The notes: generated from the sequence alone by a model not told the origin. A DNA stretch of 32,319 nucleotides from Acidovorax sp. (GCF_022763525.1 NZ_JALEGG010000112.1:1-32319); one strand, 5' to 3'. Positions 1 through 8,927 are shown, counted from the stretch's first letter. Numbers and translations: made by a program.

Positions 1-171
1 GACGGCCACCGCCTGCAGCCCGCCGCCCAGGTAGTCGACAAAGTTCTGCTCGAACTGGCGCGTGGCGGGGCCGGTGGTGACCCAGCCGGAGCGCAGGGCC
101 TCGGTCACGGCAGTGATTTCGGCGTCCGTGATGTCGGGGCGGGCGAAGGGCAAAAACGGCGTGGTGGACAT
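1..171 (-). CDS. DegT/DnrJ/EryC1/StrS aminotransferase, N-terminal part (cut by window edge)
   Basis: Only the first 57 codons are present; the rest lies beyond the left edge. The protein begins [15 protein letters not shown] and continues through [12 protein letters not shown] and [11 protein letters not shown]. This is the typical opening of PLP-dependent sugar aminotransferases (DegT/DnrJ/EryC1/StrS), which convert a keto-sugar nucleotide to an amino-sugar nucleotide. The PLP lysine lies outside the window, so activity cannot be judged. It follows UDP-glucose dehydrogenase by 10 nt on the same strand and is probably the next gene of the polysaccharide operon. A 4-keto sugar from the CapD/PglF-type dehydratase in this cluster would be a logical substrate, which is inference. 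Confidence 0.85.
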   Translation of the reverse strand, partial: MSTTPFLPFARPDITDAEITAVTEALRSGWVTTGPATRQFEQNFVDYLGGGLQAVAV

Positions 172-181
172 GGTCGTCGGT

Positions 182-1543
182 TCAGGAATCGTGGGAGAGG
201 TCAGGCGCACGGGCAACGGTGACGGCTCGGCCAATGGGGTAGTGCTCCAGCCCGGCGGCGCGCAGGGTTTCGGGCTCGAACAGGTTGCGCCCGTCAAACA
301 CCACCGGCTGCTTCAGCGTGGCGGCCAGGTGGGCAAAGTCGGGGCTGCGGAATTCTTTCCATTCGGTGACGATGACCAGCGCGTCGGCGCCCACCAGCGC
401 GGCGTCGGCGTGGGGTGCGAAGTGCAGGTGCGCACGCGTGCCCAGGGCGGCCTGCGCCTGCGCCATGGCCTCGGGGTCGTAGGCCACCACTTCGGCGCCG
501 CGCGCCAGCAGCTGCTCGATCACCGTGAGGCTGGGAGCCTCGCGCATGTCGTCGGTGCCGGGCTTGAAGGCCAGGCCCCACAGCGCAAAGCGGCGCCCCT
601 GCAGGCGCGGTCCGAAGCGGGCCACGATCTTGTCGATGAGCACCAACTTTTGCCGCTGGTTCACCGCCTGCACGGCCTGCAGGATCTTGAGGGGCTGGCC
701 AGCCCCTTCGGCCGTCTGGATGAGCGCGCGCACGTCCTTGGGAAAGCACGAGCCGCCATAGCCCGTACCGGCGTACAGGAAGTGCGTGCCGATGCGCGGA
801 TCGGAGCCGATGCCGGTGCGCACGTGCTCGATGTCGGCTCCCAGCTTCTCGGCCAGCAGGGCAAGCTCGTTCATGAAGCTGATGCGCGTGGCGAGCATGG
901 CGTTGGCCGCGTACTTGGTGAACTCGGCGCTGCGCACATCCATTTCGATGAGCCGTTCGCGGTTGCGCATGAAAGGCGCGTACACGGTGCGCATGAGGGC
1001 GGTGGCGCGTTCATTGTCGCTGCCCACGATCACGCGGTCGGGCCGCATGAAGTCCTGCACGGCCGAGCCTTCCTTGAGGAACTCGGGGTTCGACACCACG
1101 GCAAAGTCGGGGGGCAGCCCGCGCGCGGCCAGCACGCCCTCCACCTCGCGTGCGACGGCATCCGCCGTACCCACGGGCACGGTGCTTTTGTTGACGATGA
1201 GCTTGTAGCCGTGCATGCGCTCGGCCACCGCCCGCGCGGCGGCCAGCACGTGCTGCAGGTCGGCAGAGCCGTCTTCGCTGGGAGGAGTGCCCACGGCGAT
1301 GAACTGCAGCAGGCCGTGCGCCACGGCGGTGTCGATGTCGGTGGTGAAGCGCAGGCGCCCGGCCTGAGCGTTGCGAGCCACCACATCGCCCAGGCCGGGC
1401 TCGTGGATGGGGATCTCGCCCCGGTTCAGCGCCGCGATGCGGCCGGCGTCGAGGTCGAGGCACACGACCTGGTTGCCCATTTCGGCCAGGCAAGCTCCGG
1501 TGACCAGGCCGACGTAGCCGGTGCCAATGACGGTGATTTTCAT
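182..1543 (-). CDS. ugd: UDP-glucose 6-dehydrogenase
   Basis: 453 aa. It oxidises UDP-glucose to UDP-glucuronate with two NAD+ in the cytoplasm, supplying an acidic sugar for surface glycans. The N-terminal Rossmann motif GTGYVG is at residues 7-12, [10 protein letters not shown] at about 152-161, and the catalytic cysteine is Cys266 in [14 protein letters not shown]-terminal UDP-binding domain follows ([17 protein letters not shown]). Length fits the family. I chose the ATG at 1543 because it gives the standard [10 protein letters not shown] start and overlaps the methyltransferase stop as ATGA; the open frame continues upstream without homology. The enzyme could also be a related UDP-sugar dehydrogenase, but the motifs are those of Ugd/TuaD. 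Confidence 0.95.
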   Translation of the reverse strand: MKITVIGTGYVGLVTGACLAEMGNQVVCLDLDAGRIAALNRGEIPIHEPGLGDVVARNAQAGRLRFTTDIDTAVAHGLLQFIAVGTPPSEDGSADLQHVLAAARAVAERMHGYKLIVNKSTVPVGTADAVAREVEGVLAARGLPPDFAVVSNPEFLKEGSAVQDFMRPDRVIVGSDNERATALMRTVYAPFMRNRERLIEMDVRSAEFTKYAANAMLATRISFMNELALLAEKLGADIEHVRTGIGSDPRIGTHFLYAGTGYGGSCFPKDVRALIQTAEGAGQPLKILQAVQAVNQRQKLVLIDKIVARFGPRLQGRRFALWGLAFKPGTDDMREAPSLTVIEQLLARGAEVVAYDPEAMAQAQAALGTRAHLHFAPHADAALVGADALVIVTEWKEFRSPDFAHLAATLKQPVVFDGRNLFEPETLRAAGLEHYPIGRAVTVARAPDLSHDS

Positions 1544-2271
1544 GAGGGTTGGGCCGGTTTCACCGCCCAGGTCAGGCGGTGTGTGCGTAAGAACGGCAGC
1601 AGGCTTGCGCAGGGCGCGACCAAGCTGCGCGGCAGGCGGCGCGCCACGGGGGGCGCCAGCGTGATGCGCCGCGAATGCAGCCGGGCGTGCGGGAACAGCC
1701 GCCGCACCTCGGCCAGGGGCATGCCCTGCACATCGGGGTTGCGGGGGTTGTTGACAACAAAGTCGTACACCAGCACTCCGCCGCCCGGCGCTACCCACTG
1801 CCACATCTGCTGGGCGAGCGCGGTGCGAAAGCGGGCGTCCAGCAGCGAGCTGAACAGGGTGAAGGCCAGCACGGCGTGCTGGCTGCCGTGTTCGATGGCG
1901 GCGCTGGCGGCATCACCCACATGCACCGACAGCGCAGCGGGCAGCGTGGCGCGGGCGTGGGCCGCACGCTCGGGCAGCAGTTCCAGGCCCTGAAGGCGCT
2001 GCGGTTCGGCGCCCAGGCGCACCAGGTCGTGCAGGTTGCCCCCGCTGCCGCAGCCCACCTCGGTGAAGTGCAGGCCCGCCAGGTTGTGCCAGCCGTGCGC
2101 GCGCCACAGTTGCACCCAGGTGCGCAGCCGCTCTTGCTGGGCCTGCAGGGCCGATGCGCTGGCGTACAGGCTGTAGTGCTGCGCGTCCTGCGCAGCGTCG
2201 CGCCGGGCATAGCGCGCGGCCACGGCCTGGGCTTCGGGAGCGGGTGCGGGGGTGGGCGTGGACGAGGTCAT
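1540..2271 (-). CDS. class I SAM-dependent methyltransferase
   Basis: 243 aa. The SAM-binding motif I is [14 protein letters not shown] at about residues 70-83, followed by an acidic region [13 protein letters not shown] and a later [13 protein letters not shown] strand, so this is a class I (Rossmann) methyltransferase. The acceptor is not visible. Because it sits between ugd and a glycosyltransferase with 4-nt ATGA overlaps on both sides, a glycan or sugar-nucleotide substrate is the reasonable inference. The ATG at 2271 is preferred over longer frames because upstream sequence is the coding end of the GT2 gene. The first 20 residues are rich in Pro, Ala and Thr and probably disordered. Confidence 0.85.
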   Translation of the reverse strand: MTSSTPTPAPAPEAQAVAARYARRDAAQDAQHYSLYASASALQAQQERLRTWVQLWRAHGWHNLAGLHFTEVGCGSGGNLHDLVRLGAEPQRLQGLELLPERAAHARATLPAALSVHVGDAASAAIEHGSQHAVLAFTLFSSLLDARFRTALAQQMWQWVAPGGGVLVYDFVVNNPRNPDVQGMPLAEVRRLFPHARLHSRRITLAPPVARRLPRSLVAPCASLLPFLRTHRLTWAVKPAQPS

Positions 2272-3299
2272 CGCGTGATCCGGGCGAATTGAGCCGATGG
2301 GGCTTGGTGGCGCGCCACATCCCAGAGCCCCCGCCAAGTGCCCAGGCCATAGGCCACGTGGTAGGCGGCAATCACCATTGGCAAGCGGGGCAGGGCACGC
2401 CACTGGCCTGCGGCTTGCGCGGCCAGCACCGAGGCCGCGCCCACGTAGGCGGTATACGCCGCCAGAACGGCCGCCAGCGGCCAGACCGTCCACGGGCTGA
2501 TCACCAGCAGCCCCAGCAGGGCGGCCACAAACGCGGCGGGCACCAGTTGCCGCACCGACCCGGGCTGGCCGTGCTTGCGCATCACGAACGGGCGCCAGTA
2601 GCCGTACTGCCTCTGCTGGGCAAACAGATGGCGCAGCGAATCGCGCGGCCGGTAGCTGGAGTGGATGCGCCCGCTCTGCCAGATGCGTGCACCGCCCAGG
2701 CGCAGCCGCAGGTTGTGCTCGTCGTCCTGGTTGCGCACCAGGGTTTCGTCAAAGCCGCCAAAGCGCTCCAGCGTGGCGCGGGGCCAGCAGCCCAGGTACA
2801 CGGTGTCCACGGGGCCTTCGTAGGCTTGGTCGCGCGAGCGGGCGCCGCCTACCACCCAGCGGCTCTGGAAGGCTGCAGCAATCGCGCAGCCCATGGGGCC
2901 ATGGCCCTCTGCGACCCACGGGCCGCCCACGTTGTCGGCACCCGTGCGCGCGAGGGCGGCCAGGCATTCGGCCAGGTAGTCGGGCGCGAAGCGGGTGTGC
3001 ACGTCCAGCCGCGCGATCACGCTGCCGCGGGCTTCTCGCAAGCAGGCGTTCAGCCCGGTGGAGACGATGCGGCCGGGGTTGTCCACCCAGCGCAGGCGGG
3101 GGTCGGCGGCGCAGCGCTGCGCGAGCCGCTCCCGGGTGCCATCGTCGCTGCGGCCGTCGGCCACCAGCACCTCCATGCGCCAGCCTGCGGGCAGCTGCTG
3201 CTGCAGCGCGCTGTCGCAAAACGCGTCGATGTGCGCTGCCTCGTTGCGGCAGGGCACGATGACGCTCAGGCACTGGGGTTCGGGTGGGTGCAGGAACAT
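2268..3299 (-). CDS. family 2 glycosyltransferase, ExoA-like, membrane-anchored
   Basis: 343 aa. A GT-A fold begins at about residue 11 (LSVIVPCRNEAAHID), with VADGRSDDGT, NPGRIVSTGLNACL and a metal-binding region ARLDVHTRF. The NP-RIVSTGLN signature resembles succinoglycan glycosyltransferase ExoA. The acidic RNQDDEHNLR follows. The C-terminal third has two or three hydrophobic helices (QLVPAAFVAALLGLLVIS, VWPLAAVLAAYTAYVGAA), so the enzyme is probably held at the inner membrane, extending a lipid-linked glycan. The start at 3299 (MFLHPPEP) is chosen because the open frame upstream passes through a repeat element. The stop overlaps the methyltransferase start (ATGA). Donor and acceptor sugars are unknown. 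Confidence 0.88.
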   Translation of the reverse strand: MFLHPPEPQCLSVIVPCRNEAAHIDAFCDSALQQQLPAGWRMEVLVADGRSDDGTRERLAQRCAADPRLRWVDNPGRIVSTGLNACLREARGSVIARLDVHTRFAPDYLAECLAALARTGADNVGGPWVAEGHGPMGCAIAAAFQSRWVVGGARSRDQAYEGPVDTVYLGCWPRATLERFGGFDETLVRNQDDEHNLRLRLGGARIWQSGRIHSSYRPRDSLRHLFAQQRQYGYWRPFVMRKHGQPGSVRQLVPAAFVAALLGLLVISPWTVWPLAAVLAAYTAYVGAASVLAAQAAGQWRALPRLPMVIAAYHVAYGLGTWRGLWDVARHQAPSAQFARITR

Positions 3300-3308
3300 G
3301 GGTTGGTT

Positions 3309-3370
3309 GCTATATTTTATGTAGCTGCTTGCGCTTGTTGGATCAGCGCGAGAGGCCGATTTTCCTTCAA
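3309..3370 (+). repeat. 62-nt intergenic repeat, copy A
   Basis: This copy lies between the GT4 and GT2 genes. It reads GCTATATTTTATGTAGCTGC at the left, then TGCGCTTG and CAGCGCGAGAGGC, and ends in TTTCCTTCAA. It aligns end to end with the copy at 9763-9823 (reverse orientation) and, less well at its right end, with the copy at 20211-20273. The core is an imperfect inverted repeat (AGCGCTT / AAGCGCT in the better copies). The right edge overlaps the GT4 gene: the TGA stop at 3369-3367 lies inside the TTGAAGG end of the repeat. Confidence 0.7.
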
Positions 3371-4446
3371 TTACGCCGTGCCCTGGTCCCGGGTCCCTGC
3401 AGCAGTTGGCGGTACAGCGCATCCATGCGGTCCATCTGCAGCTGGCGGTCGCCTTCGCGCTGGATCAGGGCGGCGTTGCGCTGCCCGGTCGTCTGGGCTG
3501 TGGCACTCTCCTGCGCCAGCGCGTTCAGCGTGTCAGCCAGGGCTGTGCTGTCGCGGTCGGGCACCAGCCAGCGGGAATCGAGCCACTGGGCGTTGGCCTG
3601 CAGCTGCGTGGCCACCACGGCCAGGCCGCAGGCCATGCTTTCCAGCACCGAGACGGAGGTCGCGTCCTGCGTGGGCACCGACACCGACACCTTGCAGCGC
3701 GCCAGCACGCGGGCCATGCCGGCGTCGTCGAGACGGCCGTGGAAAGTCACCATCTGGGATAAGCCCAGCCGCGCCACCTGCTCGCGCAGGGCGGTCTCCT
3801 GGCTGCCGCCGCCCAGCAGGTGCAGGTGTACCGGCAGGGTGGGTTGCCGAGCCCGCAACTGCGCCGCCGCTTCGATGATGGTGGGGATGTTGTAGTTGGG
3901 CTCCCAGGATCGCAGGCTCACGATTTCGAAGCCGGGCTTGGCATCCCAAGGTACGGGCGCAAAGCGGGCCAGGTCTACCCCCCAATGGATGCAGTGCACG
4001 AGCGCCGTGGGGTGGTAGCCGTGCGCAGCATCCACCAGGCTTTGCGAATCGCCGGTCAGGAGGTCGGCGCGGCGCAGGGTCCAGCCCGTGAGCCAGCGCA
4101 TCCAAGGGTTGCTGTGGGGCGTCACCAGCAGGTCGCTGCCCCAGGCCGTCATCACCAGCGGGTGCCGCCCCGCGCGCGCCCCCAGGTAGCCGTAGGACGT
4201 GGTGTAGTGCGCGTGCACGATGTCGGGTGCCAGGTTCTCAATGGCGCGGCGTGCCTCGCCTGCCCGCAGCAGCCATTGGGCCGAGCGGCGCACGGGGCGC
4301 AGCAAGTGCTGCTCCACGCCATCGATGGGCGCGGGCCGTGCCGTGACGAGCGATACCCGGTACTGGCGCGCTCGCATTTCGCGCGCCCAGCGCTGGATGT
4401 GGGGGCTGGTGGCATCGCCCAGGAGGCACAGGTGGATGGGGCGCAT
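3367..4446 (-). CDS. family 4 (GT-B) glycosyltransferase
   Basis: 359 aa. The N-terminal half starts MRPIHLCLLGDATSPHIQRW and contains IVHAHYTTSYGYLGAR. The C-terminal donor-binding half has IVSLRSWEPNYNIPTIIEA, LLGGGSQETALREQ, VTFHGRLDDAGMARVLA and SVSVLESMACGLAVVAT. This is the layout of GT4 retaining glycosyltransferases that build cell-surface polysaccharides. The usual EX7E pair appears as Asp-x7-Glu (DATSVSVLE), so the first glutamate is replaced. The ATG at 4446 lies 2 nt after the stop of the acyltransferase gene, which suggests coupling. Sugar specificity cannot be read from the sequence. The stop codon is inside an intergenic repeat. Confidence 0.9.
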   Translation of the reverse strand: MRPIHLCLLGDATSPHIQRWAREMRARQYRVSLVTARPAPIDGVEQHLLRPVRRSAQWLLRAGEARRAIENLAPDIVHAHYTTSYGYLGARAGRHPLVMTAWGSDLLVTPHSNPWMRWLTGWTLRRADLLTGDSQSLVDAAHGYHPTALVHCIHWGVDLARFAPVPWDAKPGFEIVSLRSWEPNYNIPTIIEAAAQLRARQPTLPVHLHLLGGGSQETALREQVARLGLSQMVTFHGRLDDAGMARVLARCKVSVSVPTQDATSVSVLESMACGLAVVATQLQANAQWLDSRWLVPDRDSTALADTLNALAQESATAQTTGQRNAALIQREGDRQLQMDRMDALYRQLLQGPGTRARRN

Positions 4447-4448
4447 GG

Positions 4449-5075
4449 TCAAACGGTGGGCGCAGCGGCGTCGGGATGCCGAGCGCGGGGCGGTTCGCCG
4501 GCCCAGGCACGATAGTGCTCGGCCATGTCGGGGTACTGGGCCAGCAGCACGGCGTCCCGGGTGCGCACATCGCCCACCACGCGGGCCGGCTGGCCGGCCA
4601 CGATGGCGAAGTCCGGTACCTCGCCGCGCACCTGCGCGTAGGCGCACACCACGGCGCCCTTGCCAATGCGGCTGCCCGGCTCGACGAGGCTGTGCGGGCC
4701 GATGAAGGCGTAGGCACCGATGTGCACGCTGCCCAGCCGGTACCCCGGCCGCTCCTGGGCCGGGGCTGCATGGGTGGCGTACGAGCGCCCCATCAGGCGC
4801 ACGGCCCGGTGCGAGCTGTGCGTGACGATGCTCACGAAATTCGTGATCTGGGCGCCTTCGTCGATCTTGAGGCCGCCCGCTGCGTCGAGAAAATTGAACT
4901 GCCCGATGAACACGTGATCGGCCAGGGTCAGCCCCTCCTCGCCGTCAATGCATGTGCTGGGCGCAATGCGGGTGTGGGCCAGCAGGGTGCCATCCGCCGC
5001 GCGCTCGCCAAACACCATGCGGTGGAACAGGGCGCGCCACCAGCGGCGGCGCCAGCGGTTAAGCCAGGCTCTCAT
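4449..5075 (-). CDS. left-handed beta-helix (hexapeptide) acyltransferase
   Basis: 208 aa. The middle is a run of imperfect hexapeptide turns (GLTLADHVFIGQ, GLKIDEGAQITNFVSIVTH, VHIGAYAFIGPHSLVEPGSRIGKGAVVCAYAQV) ending in VPDFAIVAGQPARVVGDVRTRD. That ending is typical of CysE/LacA/WcaF-type O-acetyltransferases. It would acetylate a sugar of the glycan from acetyl-CoA in the cytoplasm; the acceptor is unknown. The ATG at 5075 (MRAWLNRWRRRWW) overlaps the end of the flippase gene by 17 nt, and the gene sits 2 nt before the GT4 start. The basic, Trp-rich N-terminus may touch the membrane. WcaF-like or PglD-like functions are alternatives. Confidence 0.85.
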   Translation of the reverse strand: MRAWLNRWRRRWWRALFHRMVFGERAADGTLLAHTRIAPSTCIDGEEGLTLADHVFIGQFNFLDAAGGLKIDEGAQITNFVSIVTHSSHRAVRLMGRSYATHAAPAQERPGYRLGSVHIGAYAFIGPHSLVEPGSRIGKGAVVCAYAQVRGEVPDFAIVAGQPARVVGDVRTRDAVLLAQYPDMAEHYRAWAGEPPRARHPDAAAPTV

Positions 5076-6291
5076 GCGGAATGTTCCTCCAGGTGGCAAT
5101 GGCCCAGAAGTAGTAGGCAAAGTACAGCAGCATAGACGCAGACAGGCCCCATGCGGCCCCCGTCAGGCCCCCCAGCGCCAGCCCGCCCAGCAGCCCCGCA
5201 AAGTAGGCCACCTGTCCGGCCAGCGCCAGGCGCAACGCCCAGCCTTGCGCGCGCCAGGCCAGCGTGGTCACGGCCAGCGGCGATGCGATGAAGTGCAGCG
5301 CGATGTAGGGCGCCAGTGCGCGGGCCAGTTCGCCTGCGCCCGCCCATGCGGGGCCAAAGAAAAAGGTGAACAGTGCCGGTCCCCCCACCAGCAGGACGAC
5401 CATGAGCGCCAGCGCCAGCGCCGCCAGCGCCACCATGCTGCGGCGCACGGCGCGCCGGGCCGAGGCCGCATCCGGCGCCTGCACCAGGCGGGGGTACAGC
5501 GCCTGCGACAGCGCGCCGCCGAGCAGGGTGGCGGGTGCCTTCAGGTAGCGCAGCGAAAGCGCCCACAGGCCCGCTGCGGCATCGCCCGTAAAGGCCGTGA
5601 GCGCGACGAGCGTCAGCGTGTCCTGCAGCGCGCCCATGAACGCGTGGGGCGTGTTGAGCAGCGGAAAGTCGCGGTGCTTGACGGCCTGGGCTTTGAGTGC
5701 GCTCATAGGCACCCGTGCCAGGGCGCCCCATCCACCAGGCGGCGCGGGCCGCGCGAGCAGCCAGGCCGCCACCAGCGTTGCGGCCACGGCACCCAGGCAC
5801 AGGCCCAGCAGCCCGCCCACCCACCAGCCCAGCCCCAGCTGCAGCGCCGCGCCGCCTCCGTATTGCGCCAGCCGCGCCAGCGACAGCGACCGCCAGCGTT
5901 CGCCCCGTGTGGCCCAGAGCGTGAGCGCCTGCACCGCTGCGAGCGCCACCACGGCCGGGGCGAGCCAGGCGTAGCGGGTGGAGTGGCCCGACGCCACCAG
6001 GGCCGCCGAAGCGGCCAGGCTCGCCAGTGCGACACCCCCCAGAACGGCCGCGCACAGCGCGAGCAGATGCACCGCCTGGGTGTCGTCGCGCTCCAGCGGA
6101 AGCGCATGGTCATACCGTGCACATGCCACCACAGCCACGTTGGTGGCCGCGGCCCACAGCAGTGCGAATTGCCCGAATGTCTCGGGGCTGTAGAGCCGCG
6201 TGAGCGCCGGCCCCAGCAACAATGGCAGTGCATGTGCCGCCACACTGCCCGTGAACAGCAGGGCGGTGGCCTGGAGAAGACCGGATGTCAT
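5059..6291 (-). CDS. Wzx-like polysaccharide flippase (MOP superfamily)
   Basis: 410 aa and mostly hydrophobic, with about twelve candidate membrane segments (for example VAHALPLLLGPAL near the start, AAVLGGVALASLAASAALVA, LQLGLGWWVGGLLGLCLG, VALAALALALMVVLLVGG, and YFAGLLGGLALGGLTGAAWG near the end). The opening LLFTGSVAAHALPLLLGPALTRLYSPETFGQF matches the start of O-antigen/capsule flippases (RfbX/Wzx, polysaccharide_synt family). It would move a lipid-linked oligosaccharide across the inner membrane. Cluster position among glycosyltransferases supports this. The segments were counted by eye. No polymerase (Wzy) gene is visible in the window. Confidence 0.85.
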   Translation of the reverse strand: MTSGLLQATALLFTGSVAAHALPLLLGPALTRLYSPETFGQFALLWAAATNVAVVACARYDHALPLERDDTQAVHLLALCAAVLGGVALASLAASAALVASGHSTRYAWLAPAVVALAAVQALTLWATRGERWRSLSLARLAQYGGGAALQLGLGWWVGGLLGLCLGAVAATLVAAWLLARPAPPGGWGALARVPMSALKAQAVKHRDFPLLNTPHAFMGALQDTLTLVALTAFTGDAAAGLWALSLRYLKAPATLLGGALSQALYPRLVQAPDAASARRAVRRSMVALAALALALMVVLLVGGPALFTFFFGPAWAGAGELARALAPYIALHFIASPLAVTTLAWRAQGWALRLALAGQVAYFAGLLGGLALGGLTGAAWGLSASMLLYFAYYFWAIATWRNIPHESLA

Positions 6292-6327
6292 GGCCTGCTC
6301 GTCAGATGCGGTGCGCGCGGGGCCGCA

Positions 6328-8295
6328 TCATTGGCCGCCCGCCGCTTCGGGCTGGTAGCCGGGCACCAGGGCCTTGAGCAGCGCGCGCATGCGCTGCAGT
6401 TCGCCACTCTGCACGGCCGCTTCCAGCTCGCCTAGTCGGGCTTGCAGCACGTGCCACTCAAAGCGCTCCTCCTGCGCCCGCAGGATGCGCGGGTGCCCGG
6501 TGGGCAGCGGGTTGTCGCCGATCAGCAGTTCCTCATACAGCTTTTCGCCCGGCCGCAGGCCGGTGAAAGTGATGTCGATATCACCGCTCGGGTGCTGGTT
6601 GCTGCGCACAGTCAGGCCCGCGAGCGCCACCATGCGCCGCGCCAGCTCCAGGATGCGGATGGGCTCGCCCATGTCCAGCACGAACACGTCGCCGCCCTCG
6701 GCCATGGCGCCCGCCTGCAGCACGAGTTGCGCGGCTTCGGGGATGGTCATGAAGTAGCGGGTCACTTCAGGGTGCGTCACGGTGACTGGCCCGCCGTGCG
6801 CAATCTGCTGGCGAAACAGCGGTATCACGCTGCCGCTGGAGCCCAGAACATTGCCAAACCGGACCATCGAAAACCGGGTGGGGCTGCGCCAGGTGCCCGG
6901 CGCGCGTGAGGCGGCGGGGGCGGCGGCTTGCCCCTCGGCAAACGGCGGCTCGGTGGCGTGCGCCATGGCTTGCAACACCAGTTCTGCCACGCGCTTGCTG
7001 GCCCCCATGATGTTGGTGGGGCGCACCGCCTTGTCGGTAGAGACCAGCACAAAATGCCCCACGCCGTGCTCCAGGGCTGCGCGCACCATGTTGAGCGTGC
7101 CGAACACGTTGTTCTGGACGCCCTCGCCCGCGTTCGCTTCCACCATCGGCACGTGCTTGTAGGCCGCTGCGTGGTAGATGTGCGCCGGGCGGTGAAGCCG
7201 GCAAAGCTCGCTCATGCGCTGCAGGTTGTTCACGTTGGCCAGCAGCGGGGTCAGCTTGCACGCCACCACACCCTGCTGCGCCAGCGCCTGCAGCTCCTGG
7301 TGAATGCTGTACAGCGCGAATTCGCTGTGTTCCACCAGCAGCAGCTCCGCCACGCCCAGCTGGGCCAGCTGGCGGCACAGTTCGCTGCCGATGCTTCCGC
7401 CCGCGCCAGTCACCATCACGGTCTGGCCTGCGATGTGCCGCTGCATCAGGGGCAGGTCGGGCGCGACGGGGGGGCGCCCGAGCAGGTCTTCGATGTCGAG
7501 GTCCTGGAAGTCGGTGATCGTCACCTTGCCGCTGGCCAGGTCGGTCAGGCCGGGCAGCGTGCGGATGCGCACGGGCAGTTCACGAAGGTTTTCGATGATC
7601 TGCTGGCGACGTTGGCGCGGCGCGCTGGGCAGGGCCAGCAACACGTCGGTGATGCCCAGCCGCTGCACGGTGGCCGGCAGGGCCTGGGGTGCATAGACAC
7701 GGACACCATTGATGCTGCGCCCGACCTTGCTGGGGTCGTCGTCGGCAAAGGCCTGCAGCCGGTAGTTGCGCGCGCTCACCAGGCCTGCGGCCGTCTGGGC
7801 GCCGGCGGCCCCGGCGCCATAGATCAGCAGGCGATGGGGCGCGGCCGTGCTGCGCCCCGCCAGCCAAAGCCAGCCCAGCGAACGGCTGGCACCCACCAGC
7901 AGCAGGAAGATGAGGGGCTGGAGAAAGCCCACGCTGCGCGGGATGCCTTCCCACTTGCCAATGAGCAGAATGGCCAGCAGCAGTGCCCCATAGATGCCGA
8001 CGGCCTTGCCCGTGGTGAGCAGCGCCTGCATGCCGGTATAGCGGAAGATGGCGCGGTACAGGCCCAGGTTCATCAACACCGGAAAGGCCAGCACCGGGGC
8101 CAGGATGTAGGCAATCCACTGGTTGCCCTCGGGCCAGTGCAGCGTATCCAGCCGCAGCGTGAAGGCCACCCACATCGAGAACACGCCCATGCCCGCGTCC
8201 AGGGCGGCAACAAACAGGCGCTTGGTGGTCCGGTGCCAGGAAAGAATGTGTTCCAGCACTGCTGACTGGCCGAGGGTGGAGCGTCGCTCGATCAC
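6328..8295 (-). CDS. membrane-bound NDP-sugar epimerase/4,6-dehydratase (CapD/PglF/WbpM type)
   Basis: 655 aa, a normal length for the family. Four membrane helices lie within residues 26-148. A first nucleotide-binding motif, LLIYGAGAAG, is at 156-165, and the catalytic Rossmann domain begins with VMVTGAGGSIGSEL at about 293-306. The Ser-Met-Lys triad of this family is visible as Ser419, Met430 and Lys434 (STDKAV, NIMGASK), replacing the Ser-Tyr-Lys of ordinary SDR enzymes. It probably makes a 4-keto-6-deoxy sugar nucleotide from UDP-GlcNAc. A Pro/Ala-rich stretch (AAAPAASRAPG) before TRFSMVRFGNVLGSSGSV looks like a small insertion. No ATG precedes the first helix; the GTG at 8295 overlaps the LON-domain gene stop as GTGA and is the best start. 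Confidence 0.9.
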   Translation of the reverse strand: MIERRSTLGQSAVLEHILSWHRTTKRLFVAALDAGMGVFSMWVAFTLRLDTLHWPEGNQWIAYILAPVLAFPVLMNLGLYRAIFRYTGMQALLTTGKAVGIYGALLLAILLIGKWEGIPRSVGFLQPLIFLLLVGASRSLGWLWLAGRSTAAPHRLLIYGAGAAGAQTAAGLVSARNYRLQAFADDDPSKVGRSINGVRVYAPQALPATVQRLGITDVLLALPSAPRQRRQQIIENLRELPVRIRTLPGLTDLASGKVTITDFQDLDIEDLLGRPPVAPDLPLMQRHIAGQTVMVTGAGGSIGSELCRQLAQLGVAELLLVEHSEFALYSIHQELQALAQQGVVACKLTPLLANVNNLQRMSELCRLHRPAHIYHAAAYKHVPMVEANAGEGVQNNVFGTLNMVRAALEHGVGHFVLVSTDKAVRPTNIMGASKRVAELVLQAMAHATEPPFAEGQAAAPAASRAPGTWRSPTRFSMVRFGNVLGSSGSVIPLFRQQIAHGGPVTVTHPEVTRYFMTIPEAAQLVLQAGAMAEGGDVFVLDMGEPIRILELARRMVALAGLTVRSNQHPSGDIDITFTGLRPGEKLYEELLIGDNPLPTGHPRILRAQEERFEWHVLQARLGELEAAVQSGELQRMRALLKALVPGYQPEAAGGQ

Positions 8296-8927
8296 TCTGC
8301 GATTCCCGTCCGCTCCAGCACGTCCCCCACCAGTTCCAGGCGCACCAGGGGGTTGTCCAGCTCCATCAGGCGCTGCTTGAGCTCCAATGGCACCGGCAGC
8401 AGTTCGCACCAGCGGTTGGCGACCCAGCCGCAGTCGTTCAGCTGCGCGGCCGAAGGGACGATGGCGGTGGCCGTTTCGGGGTCGCGCTGCTGCAGTGTGC
8501 TGAGCACGCGGTCGAGCGCAGCTGCGGCCTTCTTGAGGTCGTCCGGCACCGGCACGGCCAGGTCTTCGTCGATCTGCTCGATGTCGGCGATCCACAGGCC
8601 ATGGGGCAGGTGGCTGCGCCGTGTGATGTGAAAGCGCTGGGCGCCTCGGCACACCAGGGTGATCAGCCCGGGCTGGGGCGTCTCCAATTGCTCGATCACG
8701 GCAAGGGTGCCCACCTCATTGAACTGCTCCGCGGGCGCACCCGGCTGACGCACTTCGCGGCCCTGCGTCAGGGCTACCACACCAAACGGCGCGCCCGCCT
8801 GATGGCATTTGCGCACCATGTCCAGGTAGCGCACCTCAAAAACGCGCAGGGCCAGATGGCCGCCGGGGAACAGCACGGAGCTCAGGGGGAAAAGGGGCAG
8901 CGATGACAGGGTGAGGGGGGAGGTCAT
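8292..8927 (-). CDS. LON peptidase substrate-binding domain protein
   Basis: 211 aa. The protein starts MTSPLTLSSLPLFPLSSVLFPGG and continues with LRVFEVRYLDMVRKC, FGVVALTQGREV and FNEVGTLAVIEQLE. These are the hallmarks of the stand-alone LON N-terminal (PUA-like) domain. The AAA+ and protease domains of Lon are absent, and the usual length of such single-domain proteins is about 200 aa. Its cellular role is not established; substrate recognition is inferred from the domain name only. It is the first gene of the minus-strand polysaccharide run, divergent from the YggT gene, and its stop codon overlaps the GTG start of the NDP-sugar enzyme. Confidence 0.88.
   Translation of the reverse strand: MTSPLTLSSLPLFPLSSVLFPGGHLALRVFEVRYLDMVRKCHQAGAPFGVVALTQGREVRQPGAPAEQFNEVGTLAVIEQLETPQPGLITLVCRGAQRFHITRRSHLPHGLWIADIEQIDEDLAVPVPDDLKKAAAALDRVLSTLQQRDPETATAIVPSAAQLNDCGWVANRWCELLPVPLELKQRLMELDNPLVRLELVGDVLERTGIAE

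Noticed and set aside
62-1993. A 643-codon plus-strand frame opposite ugd and the methyltransferase
   Set aside because: Antisense shadow; ugd is certain on the other strand, and the plus frame is Arg/Gly/His-rich without domain motifs.
4948-8265. Long plus-strand frames opposite the flippase and NDP-sugar enzyme genes
   Set aside because: Low-complexity antisense translations; the minus-strand proteins have clear family motifs.
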